This document shows, piece after piece, positions 48,192-56,984 of a stretch of 64,000 nt of DNA. The stretch spans positions 620,001 to 684,000 of the forward strand of contig NZ_CP095075.1 of the NCBI RefSeq assembly GCF_022921115.1, written 5' to 3'. Below the pieces are notes generated by a model, which saw only the letters and a program-made list of their open reading frames with translations, was not told the DNA's origin and made no database searches. Position 1 is the first letter of the stretch. Every line of letters begins with the position of its first letter. A program made the position numbers and the translations under genes. Source of the DNA: Halobacillus amylolyticus. GTDB lineage: Bacteria; Bacillota; Bacilli; Bacillales; Halobacillaceae.

Positions 48192-48202
48192 CTTAGCAAT
48201 TA

Positions 48203-48430
48203 TCATTTATTCTGTTGATTATTCATCGAACGCATCATCTGATTAATCTTCTTCTGTGATGGCTTTTGACCCATTTGCATCATCATTGTGCGCAACATTT
48301 GCTCATTAATTGGCGGGTTCTTCTTTAAATAGTTCATCATATATCTTCTCGCTATGAAAAAGCCCAAGGCTACTCCGCCAATGAGAGCCAAAACGGCAAT
48401 GATGATCACCCATACTATGCCCAAAGTCAT
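48203..48430 (-). CDS. yneF: UPF0154 membrane protein YneF
   Basis: The 75-residue protein has one N-terminal membrane helix with [26 protein letters not shown] and [24 protein letters not shown], the YneF signature. The function is unknown; it is widespread in Firmicutes. The ATG lies 9-10 bases after a GAAGGAGG. It is preceded by sirA and ended by a terminator. Confidence 0.92.
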   Translation of the reverse strand: MTLGIVWVIIIAVLALIGGVALGFFIARRYMMNYLKKNPPINEQMLRTMMMQMGQKPSQKKINQMMRSMNNQQNK

Positions 48431-48504
48431 TTAAACGTCTTCCTCCTTCGTATTGTCTCCCATAACAGTATAGTAAAATGCTCATAGGAATACAATAGGG
48501 CATT

Positions 48505-48930
48505 TTACGATAACAGACGCTGACTTGAAAGAGGGGAAACCCATCCATAATGCTCTCCGTTTTCCTCTACAATAAAAAACGTTTGATCACACATTCTTAG
48601 TGGTTGAAATAGAACCCTTTCTGCCTGCCAGAGGCTGTCACACTGCAATAGACAACAGCTTTTCTTATTTACGATTATATCATAATTTTGTTCATAATTG
48701 AATAAATGCCCATTCTTATTTATAGAGAATGGGGTTACCTTTGATCCCTTACAAAGATCTCCCAGCCATTCATTAAAAGAGAAATCTTCGGTTATATAAT
48801 CCAATTGTTTTTGATGTAATTTTGATTGAGGGAGACGCATGCACTCCTGGAAAAATCGTTTTAACATTTCTACTTTATAGTAATAGTGTTCACAGACTTC
48901 TTGTCTAATTGCATAGATCACAAATTGCAT
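48505..48930 (-). CDS. sirA: Sporulation inhibitor of replication SirA
   Basis: The 141-residue protein resembles SirA/YneE in start (YAIRQEVCEHYYYK), middle (KQLDYITEDF) and end (FFIVEENGEHYGWVSPL). In Bacillus subtilis SirA is made under Spo0A control and binds DnaA domain I to stop new replication rounds in sporulating cells. Position between tkt and yneF matches that genome. Sequence similarity is modest, so position adds weight. The ATG is spaced 10 bases from AAGGAG. Confidence 0.8.
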   Translation of the reverse strand: MQFVIYAIRQEVCEHYYYKVEMLKRFFQECMRLPQSKLHQKQLDYITEDFSFNEWLGDLCKGSKVTPFSINKNGHLFNYEQNYDIIVNKKSCCLLQCDSLWQAERVLFQPLRMCDQTFFIVEENGEHYGWVSPLSSQRLLS

Positions 48931-49038
48931 AGCTCCATCACTCCTTGTTCTTGATTATACAGAGCCTCGAGCGAACAATTTGTCACAATATGACTAACTA
49001 GTCCAACGATTTTTGTCAAAACTGAAAAACTTAAAAGC

Positions 49039-49068
49039 GGACTACTGTATTTTGATATACAGTAGTCC
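49039..49068 (-). terminator. Terminator of tkt
   Basis: GGACTACTGTAT pairs perfectly with ATACAGTAGTCC, followed on the minus strand by GCTTTT. It lies 9 bases after the tkt stop. Confidence 0.8.
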
Positions 49069-49076
49069 AATTCTAT

Positions 49077-51080
49077 TTATTTATTCATTAAGCTTTCCGC
49101 GTGTTTGACTACATTTTCTACGGTAAAGCCATAATTTTTAATGACAGTCTCTCCTGGAGCGGACGCGCCGAATGTATCGATGCCGATGATAGAGCCATCA
49201 AGGCCGACATAACGCTCCCAGCCAAAAGATGCACCCATTTCAACCGCAAGACGGTTTCTCACTGCATTCGGCAATATTTTTTCTTGATATTCTCTTGATT
49301 GATTATTAAAACGATCGAATGATGGAATACTTACCACTCGTACATCATAACCTTTGGTCTTGAGTTCTGATTGTGCTTGTACAGCTAGCTGTACTTCAGA
49401 TCCCGAGGCCAGCAAGATCCCATCAGGTGTTTGTTTATCGGAATCACTTAGAATGTATGCCCCATGTTTCACTCCCTCGTAAGCTTTTTCACTTGTACCT
49501 TCAAGTGTCGGCAAGCCCTGGCGAGTCAGTACAAGTGCTGTTGGAGTTGTATTTGACTCAAGAGCAATTCTCCAGGCTGCACTTGTTTCATTTCCGTCTG
49601 CAGGACGAATTAAGGAAAGGTTTGGCACGGCTCTTAGGGAAGCCAGTTGTTCAACAGGCTCATGAGTAGGCCCATCCTCGCCAACAGCTACAGAGTCATG
49701 CGTAAATACATAGTTTACAGGCAGATTCATAATAGCAGATAAACGCAAGGCTGGACGGAGGTAATCACTGAAAACAAAGAACGTACCAGCATAAACTTTT
49801 AACCCACCATGCAGTGCCATACCGTTTAGCGCACAAGCCATGGCAAACTCACGGACACCAAACCAAATATTACGACCTGCATAATTTTCACGTGAGAAGT
49901 CCTCTTCTCCTTCTACCGCCGTTTTATTGGAGCCGGCAAGATCGGCACTTCCACCAAAGAAGTAAGGTACAACTTCGGATAATGAATTAATGACCTTTCC
50001 TGAGGCTGCACGTGTTGCCGGGCTATCCTCTGCAGTAAATGTTGGCAGGCTGTCTTGCCATCCTTCAGGAAGTTCGCCATTAATGGCTTGTTCCAATTCT
50101 TTACCAAGTTCAGGATATGATTCCTTGTACTGTTTCATTAAATCATTCCACTGTGCTTCTTTATCTTCACCATTCGCTTGTACTTTCTTTTTGAAATCTT
50201 CATATACTTCTTCAGGAACTTGGAACGGTTCATGTTCCCAGCTATAATGTTGTTTCGCTGCTGTAACCTCTTCTTCTCCGAGCGGTGCCCCATGAGAAGC
50301 AGACTTACCAGATTTATTAGGTGAGCCATAACCGATCACTGTTTTAACTTCAATCATTGTCGGCTGTTCGGTGTTTTGTTTTGCTTGTTCAATGGCTTTG
50401 CTAATATCTTCTGTATTCGTTCCATCTTCTACACGAATGACTTGCCAGCCATAAGCTTCATAACGTTTCTCAACACTTTCACTAAAAGAACGATCAAGAT
50501 CCCCATCCAATGAAATATCATTAGAATCATAAAGCACGACTAATTTCCCTAAGCCTAAGTGACCTGCTAAGGAAGCGGATTCTTGAGATACGCCTTCCAT
50601 TAAATCACCATCGCCACAAATCGCGAAAGTGTAGTGATCAACGACGTTGTATTGTTCACGATTATATTTAGCCGCTAGATGTGCCTCTGCCATAGCCATT
50701 CCTGTTGCCATTGAAATTCCCTGGCCTAATGGTCCAGTGGTTGCTTCCACACCGTCTGTATGATGAACCTCTGGGTGACCGGGTGTTTTTGAATCCCATT
50801 GACGGAACGATTTAATATCATCTATCGTTACGTTATATCCTGAAAGGTGCAGCAAGCTGTATAACAGCATTGATCCATGACCTGCTGATAAAACAAAACG
50901 ATCACGGTTAAACCAGTGTGAATTTCCTGGATTGTGGTTCATAAATTTTGTCCAAAGGGTGTAAGCCATTGGGGCCGCTCCCATGGGCATCCCTGGATGA
51001 CCTGATTGCGCTTTTTCAACTGCATCAATAGTAAGTGTTCGGATAGTATTAATAGATGTTTGTTCAAGGCTTGAAGCCAT
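49077..51080 (-). CDS. tkt: Transketolase
   Basis: The 667-residue protein has the transketolase order: [17 protein letters not shown] and [14 protein letters not shown] in the pyrophosphate domain, the ThDP motif [38 protein letters not shown], the pyrimidine domain with GVREFAM and [23 protein letters not shown], and a C-terminal domain. It shifts two-carbon units in the pentose phosphate pathway. The start at 51080 has AAAGGAGA 9-10 bases away; a reading to 51152 has no ribosome site. Confidence 0.96.
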   Translation of the reverse strand: MASSLEQTSINTIRTLTIDAVEKAQSGHPGMPMGAAPMAYTLWTKFMNHNPGNSHWFNRDRFVLSAGHGSMLLYSLLHLSGYNVTIDDIKSFRQWDSKTPGHPEVHHTDGVEATTGPLGQGISMATGMAMAEAHLAAKYNREQYNVVDHYTFAICGDGDLMEGVSQESASLAGHLGLGKLVVLYDSNDISLDGDLDRSFSESVEKRYEAYGWQVIRVEDGTNTEDISKAIEQAKQNTEQPTMIEVKTVIGYGSPNKSGKSASHGAPLGEEEVTAAKQHYSWEHEPFQVPEEVYEDFKKKVQANGEDKEAQWNDLMKQYKESYPELGKELEQAINGELPEGWQDSLPTFTAEDSPATRAASGKVINSLSEVVPYFFGGSADLAGSNKTAVEGEEDFSRENYAGRNIWFGVREFAMACALNGMALHGGLKVYAGTFFVFSDYLRPALRLSAIMNLPVNYVFTHDSVAVGEDGPTHEPVEQLASLRAVPNLSLIRPADGNETSAAWRIALESNTTPTALVLTRQGLPTLEGTSEKAYEGVKHGAYILSDSDKQTPDGILLASGSEVQLAVQAQSELKTKGYDVRVVSIPSFDRFNNQSREYQEKILPNAVRNRLAVEMGASFGWERYVGLDGSIIGIDTFGASAPGETVIKNYGFTVENVVKHAESLMNK

Positions 51081-51223
51081 GTCAACATTCTCCTTTCGTC
51101 TTCCCATATATGTATCATGTATTATCCTATAATGAAAATGAGCAAGTGACAAGCATTGTTATTGTTATTCACCAATCTTCTTAATAGACATCCATTACTT
51201 TTCCCTAGATTCACAAAGCTAAA

Positions 51224-51252
51224 CAAAAAACCGTACCCACAATGAGTACGGT
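51224..51252 (-). terminator. Terminator of ynzC
   Basis: CCGTAC (51231-51236) pairs with GTACGG (51246-51251) with an extra outer A-T pair, and six T follow on the minus strand. Confidence 0.85.
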
Positions 51253-51259
51253 ATATGAT

Positions 51260-51493
51260 TTAATGTTTTTTTTCATTTTCCTGCATTTCTTTCAGCTTTT
51301 TCGGTGTAACGTCCTTCCCGTTTGGGTCCACAACAGTCATACCTTTCAACTGATTTTTAAAGGATTTACGAACATTCTTTAAATATTCTTGACGAAGTTC
51401 TTGCTGCTCCGTCTTTTCAGCTTTATTTAAACCTTCACCTTTAGATTTATTAGCTAATTCATTAATTCGTTTCAGTTTTTCATCTGCTAACAT
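51260..51493 (-). CDS. ynzC: DUF896 protein YnzC
   Basis: The 77-residue, charged helical protein starts MLADEKLKRINELANKSK, the DUF896 pattern, with ELRQEYLKNVRKSFKNQLKGMTVVDPNGKDVTPKKL. The structure of the family is a two-helix hairpin, and in Bacillus subtilis ynzC belongs to the LexA-controlled yneA-yneB-ynzC operon. The start has AAGGAGG 9 bases upstream. It follows yneB and ends in a terminator before tkt. Confidence 0.93.
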   Translation of the reverse strand: MLADEKLKRINELANKSKGEGLNKAEKTEQQELRQEYLKNVRKSFKNQLKGMTVVDPNGKDVTPKKLKEMQENEKKH

Positions 51494-51566
51494 TTTCACA
51501 TACCTCCTTAACTGGTATTGGCCATGAAAAAGACAAGCGTCATATGACACTTGTTATATAGTAATA

Positions 51567-52247
<681 letters not shown>

Positions 52248-52267
52248 TCAACCCAAGGATAACTGAT

Positions 52268-52363
52268 TTATATACTTGTGACCATAGAGTAATATAAAAA
52301 GGCTAGACCAGCGGCAAATAATAGAATATACGTGATATCGAGTTTTGAAAGTTTGTTGAACAT
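52268..52363 (-). CDS. 31-residue membrane peptide in the yneA position
   Basis: The gene lies between yneB and lexA and encodes MFNKLSKLDITYILLFAAGL followed by AFLYYSMVTSI: one membrane helix with a short basic N-terminus and three to four outer residues. The ATG is 8 bases from a GGGGG ribosome site, and a strong SigA promoter with a LexA box drives it. In Bacillus subtilis this position holds yneA, a division inhibitor of about 105 residues with a membrane helix and a LysM domain. Here the LysM part is missing; the stop is followed by 41 bases before yneB. It may be a minimal SOS division inhibitor or a decayed yneA. Confidence 0.7.
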   Translation of the reverse strand: MFNKLSKLDITYILLFAAGLAFLYYSMVTSI

Positions 52364-52383
52364 ATAATATACCCCCTATTAAG

Positions 52384-52395
52384 GAACAACCGTTC
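52384..52395. promoter_or_regulatory. LexA box 1
   Basis: GAACAACCGTTC matches GAACN4GTTC exactly. It lies 21 bases upstream of the membrane peptide start, just downstream of its promoter. Confidence 0.75.
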
Positions 52396-52399
52396 TTAG

Positions 52400-52411
52400 A
52401 AACGTTTGTTC
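52400..52411. promoter_or_regulatory. LexA box 2 (one mismatch)
   Basis: AAACGTTTGTTC differs from GAACN4GTTC at one position and is flanked by the consensus outer G. It lies in the transcribed leader of the yneA-position gene. Confidence 0.5.
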
Positions 52412-52427
52412 GTGTTTGTTAATTTTA

Positions 52428-52455
52428 ATTATATACGAACAAAAGTTCCTGTCAA
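52428..52455 (-). promoter_or_regulatory. SigA promoter of the SOS peptide-yneB-ynzC operon, with LexA box
   Basis: TTGACA (52450-52455 on the minus strand) and TATAAT (52428-52433) are both perfect and separated by 16 bases. GAACAAAAGTTC (52437-52448), an exact LexA box, fills the spacer. Confidence 0.85.
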
Positions 52456-52465
52456 CTGTTTTTTC

Positions 52466-52504
52466 GAACGCTTGTTTGTATTTTTTGAAAACGCATGGTA
52501 CAAT
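52466..52504 (+). promoter_or_regulatory. SigA promoter of lexA with overlapping LexA box
   Basis: TTGTAT (52476-52481) and TACAAT (52499-52504) are separated by 17 bases. GAACGCTTGTTT (52466-52477), a LexA box with one mismatch, overlaps the -35. This fits autoregulation of lexA. Confidence 0.75.
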
Positions 52505-52540
52505 GTGGTTATTATAATTCTATGTACGAGGTGGCAATCT

Positions 52541-53164
52541 ATGAATAAACTTTCGAAACGTCAACAAGCAATACTAGACTTTATTAAAGAGCAAGTCTTA
52601 CTAAAGGGGTACCCCCCATCCGTAAGAGAAATCGGACAATCCGTCGGGCTTGCTTCGAGTTCAACCGTGCACGGACACCTTTCCCGCTTAGAAAAAAAAG
52701 GCTACCTTCGACGGGACCCTACGAAACCCCGAGCGATAGAAGTCATTGATTTAGAGGAGAACCAAAGCGTTCCCCGCACCGAAGCATTTTACGCACCGGT
52801 AATAGGTAAAGTTACGGCTGGCTCCCCCATTACAGCAATAGAAAATATCGAGGAATACGTCCCTCTTCCTGACTCATTAGCAGGGTCAGATGACAATACG
52901 TTTGTTTTAGTTGTACAAGGTGATAGTATGATTGAAGCGGGTATCCTGAATGGAGATATGGTGATCGTTCGCCATCAACAGACAGCCGAGAACGGGGATA
53001 TTGTTGTGGCTATGACAGAGGATGAGGAAGCCACAGTGAAGCGTTTTTTCAAAGAAAAGAAGCATATTCGACTACAGCCTGAAAATGCAACCATGGAACC
53101 GATTATATTAAATGATGTTTCAATACTAGGTAAAGTAGTCGGTCTTTACCGCACCGTTCATTAA
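52541..53164 (+). CDS. lexA: SOS repressor LexA
   Basis: The 207-residue protein has an N-terminal winged helix ([30 protein letters not shown]) and a C-terminal self-cleaving peptidase domain. The cleavage bond is Ala93-Gly94 (VTAGSP), the nucleophile Ser129 (QGDSM) and the general base Lys167 (ATVKRFF). RecA-stimulated cleavage releases SOS genes. The start at 52541 has a GAGGTGG site; an upstream reading from 52406 runs through the promoter. It is divergent from the SOS peptide-yneB-ynzC operon. Confidence 0.97.
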   Translation: MNKLSKRQQAILDFIKEQVLLKGYPPSVREIGQSVGLASSSTVHGHLSRLEKKGYLRRDPTKPRAIEVIDLEENQSVPRTEAFYAPVIGKVTAGSPITAIENIEEYVPLPDSLAGSDDNTFVLVVQGDSMIEAGILNGDMVIVRHQQTAENGDIVVAMTEDEEATVKRFFKEKKHIRLQPENATMEPIILNDVSILGKVVGLYRTVH

Positions 53165-53168
53165 AAAA

Positions 53169-53202
53169 ATCCGAGAGCTAAATCAATTGCTCTCGGATTT
53201 TT
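53169..53202 (+). terminator. Terminator of lexA
   Basis: ATCCGAGAGC (53169-53178) pairs perfectly with GCTCTCGGAT (53189-53198) and runs into five T. Confidence 0.92.
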
Positions 53203-53411
53203 AGTTTAGGAAAATTTATCACGCTAACGTGGTGACTTGTAATATTGCTGACCTTTATAGTTTTTTCCGCATCAAGTTAGCAGCTTAAATTGATGCATAA
53301 TCTATGCCTCTGGTTCAATTGCTGATATTTTATGAAAGTCTGACAAATGCCCTCTACATTGCTATAGTCATTACATATAATGAACTATTAACTGATAAAG
53401 GAGGTATAGAT

Positions 53412-53534
53412 ATGAGTTACGGCAATTACGGATCAGGATTTGCCTTGATCGTGGTTCTTTTCATTCTTTTGATCATCGTAGGTACTGGCTTTAACCGCGG
53501 TGGATACGGTGGTGGATTTGGTGGAGGTTTTTAA
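53412..53534 (+). CDS. YjcZ-family sporulation peptide
   Basis: The 40-residue peptide MSYGNYGSGFALIVVLFILL-IIVGTGFNRGGYGGGFGGGF has the YjcZ pattern: a Tyr/Gly start, one membrane helix with FALIVVLFILLIIVG, and here a long Gly-rich tail. These peptides are abundant in Bacillales and linked to sporulation, with unknown function. The ATG is 8 bases from AAAGGAGG. The Gly/Tyr/Phe tail is longer than usual. Confidence 0.85.
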   Translation: MSYGNYGSGFALIVVLFILLIIVGTGFNRGGYGGGFGGGF

Positions 53535-53631
53535 TAAAAACTCTCCAGTAGTTTTTGAGGATAGATCTATTATCCTTCCTTCATAACTAGTATTTTAGCC
53601 TATCCAGAGTAACAAGTAACCCCCTAAGCTT

Positions 53632-53804
53632 AAACATTTCCGTTGAAACGTTTACCTTCTCTCACCTTTGACGATGGTACAGACGATAAAGGGACAGTGA
53701 CCCGCATCCTCTGTACCATCTTTTGCAATGATAGCTTTATACCTGGCCCTCCCGCAAAAATCCAGAGCTCTGTTGTTATGCCTGCTTTTGTTAGCGATTT
53801 AATT
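53632..53804 (+). pseudogene. Possible polysaccharide deacetylase remnant
   Basis: On the plus strand the frame through 53650-53710 reads LPSLTFDDGTDDKGTVTRIL, close to the NodB motif LTFDDGPxxxxTxxIL that holds the catalytic and metal-binding Asp pair. What follows does not continue as a deacetylase, and the frame stops near the glnA terminator. No start or ribosome site is present. It could be a decayed deacetylase fragment or chance. Confidence 0.3.
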
Positions 53805-53833
53805 AAAAAACCTTGACGCTCCCAGCGCCAAGG
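53805..53833 (-). terminator. Terminator of glnA
   Basis: CCTTGGCGCT and AGCGTCAAGG pair on the minus strand (one mismatch) around GGG and are followed by six T. It lies 12 bases after the glnA stop. Confidence 0.88.
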
Positions 53834-53844
53834 CATTTCAAAGT

Positions 53845-55176
53845 TTAATAAGTTTGTAGATATTGCTCGCGCTCCCATGGATGTACCTGAGTACGGAACA
53901 TATCCCACTCTATTTCTTTCGCTTCAATAAAGTGTTCAAACAAGTGCTCTCCAAGCGCTTTTACCATGACTTCATCTGATTGCAGCTCAAGAAGTGCATC
54001 AGAAAGTGTTGCAGGCAGATCCTTAACGCCGTGGGCTTCACGCTCTCTTTTGTCCATTACATAGATGTTACGATCAACTGGTGCTGGTGCCTCAAGCTTG
54101 TTCTCAACACCATCAAGACCAGCAGCAAGCAGCACTGCCATAGCCATGTATGGGTTTGCCGCAGGGTCAACACTACGCACTTCAATACGCGTGCTTAACC
54201 CGCGAGATGTCGGCACACGAACGAGTGGACTACGGTTTTGACCTGACCAAGCAACATAACAAGGTGCTTCGTAACCAGGTACAAGACGCTTATAGGAATT
54301 GATAGTCGGGTTGGTTACGGCTGTGAAGTTAGTCGCATGCTTTACAATTCCGGCTGTAAATTGATAAGCGACATCAGATAACTGCTCTTTTCCATTTTCA
54401 TCAAAAAAGGCATTGCCATCCTCAGTGAATAGTGACATGTTGGCATGCATACCAGATCCGTTCACACCAAACAATGGTTTAGGCATAAAGGTTGCATGTA
54501 ATCCATGCTGGCGTGCAATGGTCTTAACTGCCAGCTTAAAAGTTTGAATATCGTCGCAGTGTTTTACTGCATCAGAATATTTGAAATCGATCTCATGTTG
54601 TCCCGGAGCCACTTCATGGTGAGAAGCTTCGATTTCAAAACCCATCTCTTCAAGCTCAAGCACAATATCACGACGGCAATTTTCACCTAAGTCTGTTGGT
54701 GCTAAATCAAAATACCCGCCTTTATCATTAAGTTCCATCGTTGGTTCGCCATTTACATCCAGCTTGAAAAGGAAAAATTCAGGCTCTGTTCCGATATTAA
54801 AGGCCGAGAAACCTAGTTCTTCCATTTTCTTTAAATTACGCTTTAGATTGTAACGTGGACATCCTTCAAATGGTGTCATATCAGGGTTATAAATATCACA
54901 AATAAAGCGTGCTACCTTACCTTTTTCAGATGACCACGGGAAGACAACAAATGTATCAAGGTCTGGTACTAAGTACATGTCTGATTCTTCAATACGAACA
55001 AATCCTTCGATGGACGAACCATCAAACATCATCATTCCATCAAGAGCTTTATCTACTTGACTTACTGGTATTTCAACATTTTTAATCGTGCCTAGCATAT
55101 CCGTGAATTGCAAACGGACAAACTTTACATTTTCCTCGTCAATCTTCTTGAAAATTTCTTCTCTCGTGAATCCCAT
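53845..55176 (-). CDS. glnA: Glutamine synthetase, type I
   Basis: The 443-residue protein is a GSI-alpha type enzyme of Gram-positive length. It has [54 protein letters not shown], the ATP/ammonium region and [13 protein letters not shown]. The GSI-beta adenylylation Tyr region is absent, as expected in Bacillus, where feedback-inhibited GlnA signals to GlnR. It makes glutamine from glutamate and ammonia. glnR lies 20 bases upstream in the same transcript. Confidence 0.97.
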   Translation of the reverse strand: MGFTREEIFKKIDEENVKFVRLQFTDMLGTIKNVEIPVSQVDKALDGMMMFDGSSIEGFVRIEESDMYLVPDLDTFVVFPWSSEKGKVARFICDIYNPDMTPFEGCPRYNLKRNLKKMEELGFSAFNIGTEPEFFLFKLDVNGEPTMELNDKGGYFDLAPTDLGENCRRDIVLELEEMGFEIEASHHEVAPGQHEIDFKYSDAVKHCDDIQTFKLAVKTIARQHGLHATFMPKPLFGVNGSGMHANMSLFTEDGNAFFDENGKEQLSDVAYQFTAGIVKHATNFTAVTNPTINSYKRLVPGYEAPCYVAWSGQNRSPLVRVPTSRGLSTRIEVRSVDPAANPYMAMAVLLAAGLDGVENKLEAPAPVDRNIYVMDKREREAHGVKDLPATLSDALLELQSDEVMVKALGEHLFEHFIEAKEIEWDMFRTQVHPWEREQYLQTY

Positions 55177-55196
55177 TTGTCTCCTCCTATGCTACT

Positions 55197-55601
55197 TTAG
55201 TGGAAGAATCGTGATAATTCTCCCTGTCTTATACTTGCCTTCCCTTGCCTTCCCGCGGTGAACAGTTCTCGCTGTAACATACGGCGAAGCTCTTTGTCAG
55301 TGAGTTCATTATGAACTTCTTCCATTTGGTCTCCACTGTATGGCTCATTCTCCGGCTGATGGGTAAGCGTAAGCACCTGTTTAATTCCAGCCATATTCAC
55401 GCCCTTTTCAATAAGCGCTTTAATCTCAAGCAAACGATCAACATCATTAAAGGAAAAAAGCCGTTGATTGCCGTTTGATCTAACTGGATTAACTAACTGA
55501 TGCTTTTCGTAATACCTGATTTGCCGGGCTGAAAGATCAGTCAAGGATTGTACAATCCCCATCGGGAACAACGGCATCGAACGACGAACTTCATCACTCA
55601 T
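55197..55601 (-). CDS. glnR: MerR-family nitrogen regulator GlnR
   Basis: The 134-residue protein has a MerR winged helix (FPMGIVQSLTDLSARQIRYYEKHQLVNPVRSNGNQRLFSFNDVDRL), a short dimerisation helix and a C-terminal basic tail (LQRELFTAGRQGKASIRQGELSRFFH) that senses feedback-inhibited glutamine synthetase. It represses the glnRA operon when nitrogen is plentiful. A perfect GlnR box overlaps the promoter just upstream. Confidence 0.95.
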   Translation of the reverse strand: MSDEVRRSMPLFPMGIVQSLTDLSARQIRYYEKHQLVNPVRSNGNQRLFSFNDVDRLLEIKALIEKGVNMAGIKQVLTLTHQPENEPYSGDQMEEVHNELTDKELRRMLQRELFTAGRQGKASIRQGELSRFFH

Positions 55602-55634
55602 CGATTTGCCACCCCCAAAAGAAATTCTAATTAC

Positions 55635-55683
55635 ATTATACGACAGTCATTATAGATGTCAAGAGATGTTAAGTAAGTTAACA
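55635..55683 (-). promoter_or_regulatory. glnRA promoter with GlnR box
   Basis: On the minus strand TTGACA (55657-55662) and TATAAT (55635-55640) are separated by 16 bases. TGTTAAGTAAGTTAACA (55667-55683) matches the GlnR/TnrA consensus TGTNAN7TNACA and sits just upstream of the -35. A second, half-matching TGTCA overlaps the -35. Confidence 0.88.
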
Positions 55684-55696
55684 TGGAAATTCACAG

Positions 55697-55728
55697 AAAA
55701 AACTGAAGAATGAATGTCCTTCAGTTTT
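55697..55728 (-). terminator. Terminator of ynbB
   Basis: AAAACTGAAG and CTTCAGTTTT pair around a 10-base loop and run into TTTTTT on the minus strand. It separates ynbB from the glnR promoter. Confidence 0.85.
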
Positions 55729-55749
55729 TATGTATTGATCAACATTCTC

Positions 55750-56970
55750 TTAATTTAATTGTTGCACTGCCTGTGAGACAGCGATTTTAACGTGAGCATA
55801 CGTGAGCCCACCTTGAACAAAGGCGGTATAAGGAGGGCGCAGCGGACCATCTGCTGTCAATTCGAGACTCGCACCTTGAATAAAAGTTCCCGCGGCCATA
55901 ATAACATCACTATCATAACCAGGCATCGGGCTTGGATGTGGCTTTACATGGGAGTTGATCGGCGACGCCGCTTGGATAGCTTGGCAGAAACGGACCAGCT
56001 GCTCATCCGTATCGAAGTTTACAGATTGGATCAAATCTGTTCGCTTAGCATGATAACTTGGTGTTGTTTTAAAACCAAGAGTTTCCAGCAATTTAGCGGT
56101 AAAAATCGCTCCTTTTAATGCTTCTCCGACAACATTCGGGGCCAGAAAAATACCTTGGTACATTTCCTGTAAAGTATTCAAACTAGCCCCCGTTTCTTTT
56201 CCTAGTCCAGGAGCTGTTAAGCGATTTCCGCACAGTTCGATTAAATCCCCTCTACCTGCGATATACCCACCTATCCTAGCGATCCCGCCACCTGGATTCT
56301 TAATCAGCGATCCAGCAATCAAATCCGCTCCAACTTCAATCGGCTCATTCTCCTCAACGAATTCGCCGTAGCAGTTATCGACAAAGATGATGACATCTTC
56401 TTTTATTGACCTGACAAAAGCGATCATCTTCCCTATTTCCTCGATTGAAAAAGAAGGACGATCCGCATAACCTTTGGACCTTTGGATGGCGACAACCTTT
56501 GTACGTTCTGAGATAGCAGCCTCTACTTTAGGCTGATCAATCTCTTGATTATTTTTTAAAGGGATCGCTTGATAGGTCACGCCAAAATCCGTTAACGAAC
56601 CCTTATCTTCTCCACCTTGTTTTCCGATAACTTCCTCGAGCGTATCATACGGTTCACCAGTAATATACACCAGCTCATCCCACGGACGCAACACACCAAA
56701 CAACGCCGTTGTAATGGCGTGAGTTCCTGAAATGAGCTGGTGTCTGACTAAAGCATCTTCCGCTTTAAAAATTTCAGCATATAATTCCTCTAAAGTATCT
56801 CTGCCGAAGTCGTCATATCCATAACCTGTGGTGGGGTTAAAATGCGAGTCTGACACCTTAAGCTTTTGAAACGCGTCTAATACTTTTCGCTGATTTTTCT
56901 CAACTAAGGCTTGTACGTTTTCATGCTGCGAGCGAATTTGTTCTTCTACAGCTGACACTAGTTCGTTCAT
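55750..56970 (-). CDS. ynbB: PLP-dependent methionine gamma-lyase-family protein YnbB
   Basis: The 406-residue protein is an aminotransferase-fold PLP enzyme of the YnbB (aluminium-resistance/cystathionine beta-lyase-like) family. It has TGYGYDDFGRDTLEELYAEIF, SGTHAITTALFGVLRPWDEL, the PLP Asp in VDNCYGEFVE and the Schiff-base Lys in GSLIKNPGGGIARIGGYIAG. The exact reaction is not established. It lies between hflX and glnR as in Bacillus subtilis and overlaps no neighbour. Confidence 0.9.
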   Translation of the reverse strand: MNELVSAVEEQIRSQHENVQALVEKNQRKVLDAFQKLKVSDSHFNPTTGYGYDDFGRDTLEELYAEIFKAEDALVRHQLISGTHAITTALFGVLRPWDELVYITGEPYDTLEEVIGKQGGEDKGSLTDFGVTYQAIPLKNNQEIDQPKVEAAISERTKVVAIQRSKGYADRPSFSIEEIGKMIAFVRSIKEDVIIFVDNCYGEFVEENEPIEVGADLIAGSLIKNPGGGIARIGGYIAGRGDLIELCGNRLTAPGLGKETGASLNTLQEMYQGIFLAPNVVGEALKGAIFTAKLLETLGFKTTPSYHAKRTDLIQSVNFDTDEQLVRFCQAIQAASPINSHVKPHPSPMPGYDSDVIMAAGTFIQGASLELTADGPLRPPYTAFVQGGLTYAHVKIAVSQAVQQLN

Positions 56971-56984
56971 CTTACTCTTCCTAA

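Noticed and set aside
53630..53908. 92-codon minus-strand open frame at the end of glnA
   Set aside because: It overlaps the glnA 3' end and its terminator and has no ribosome site.
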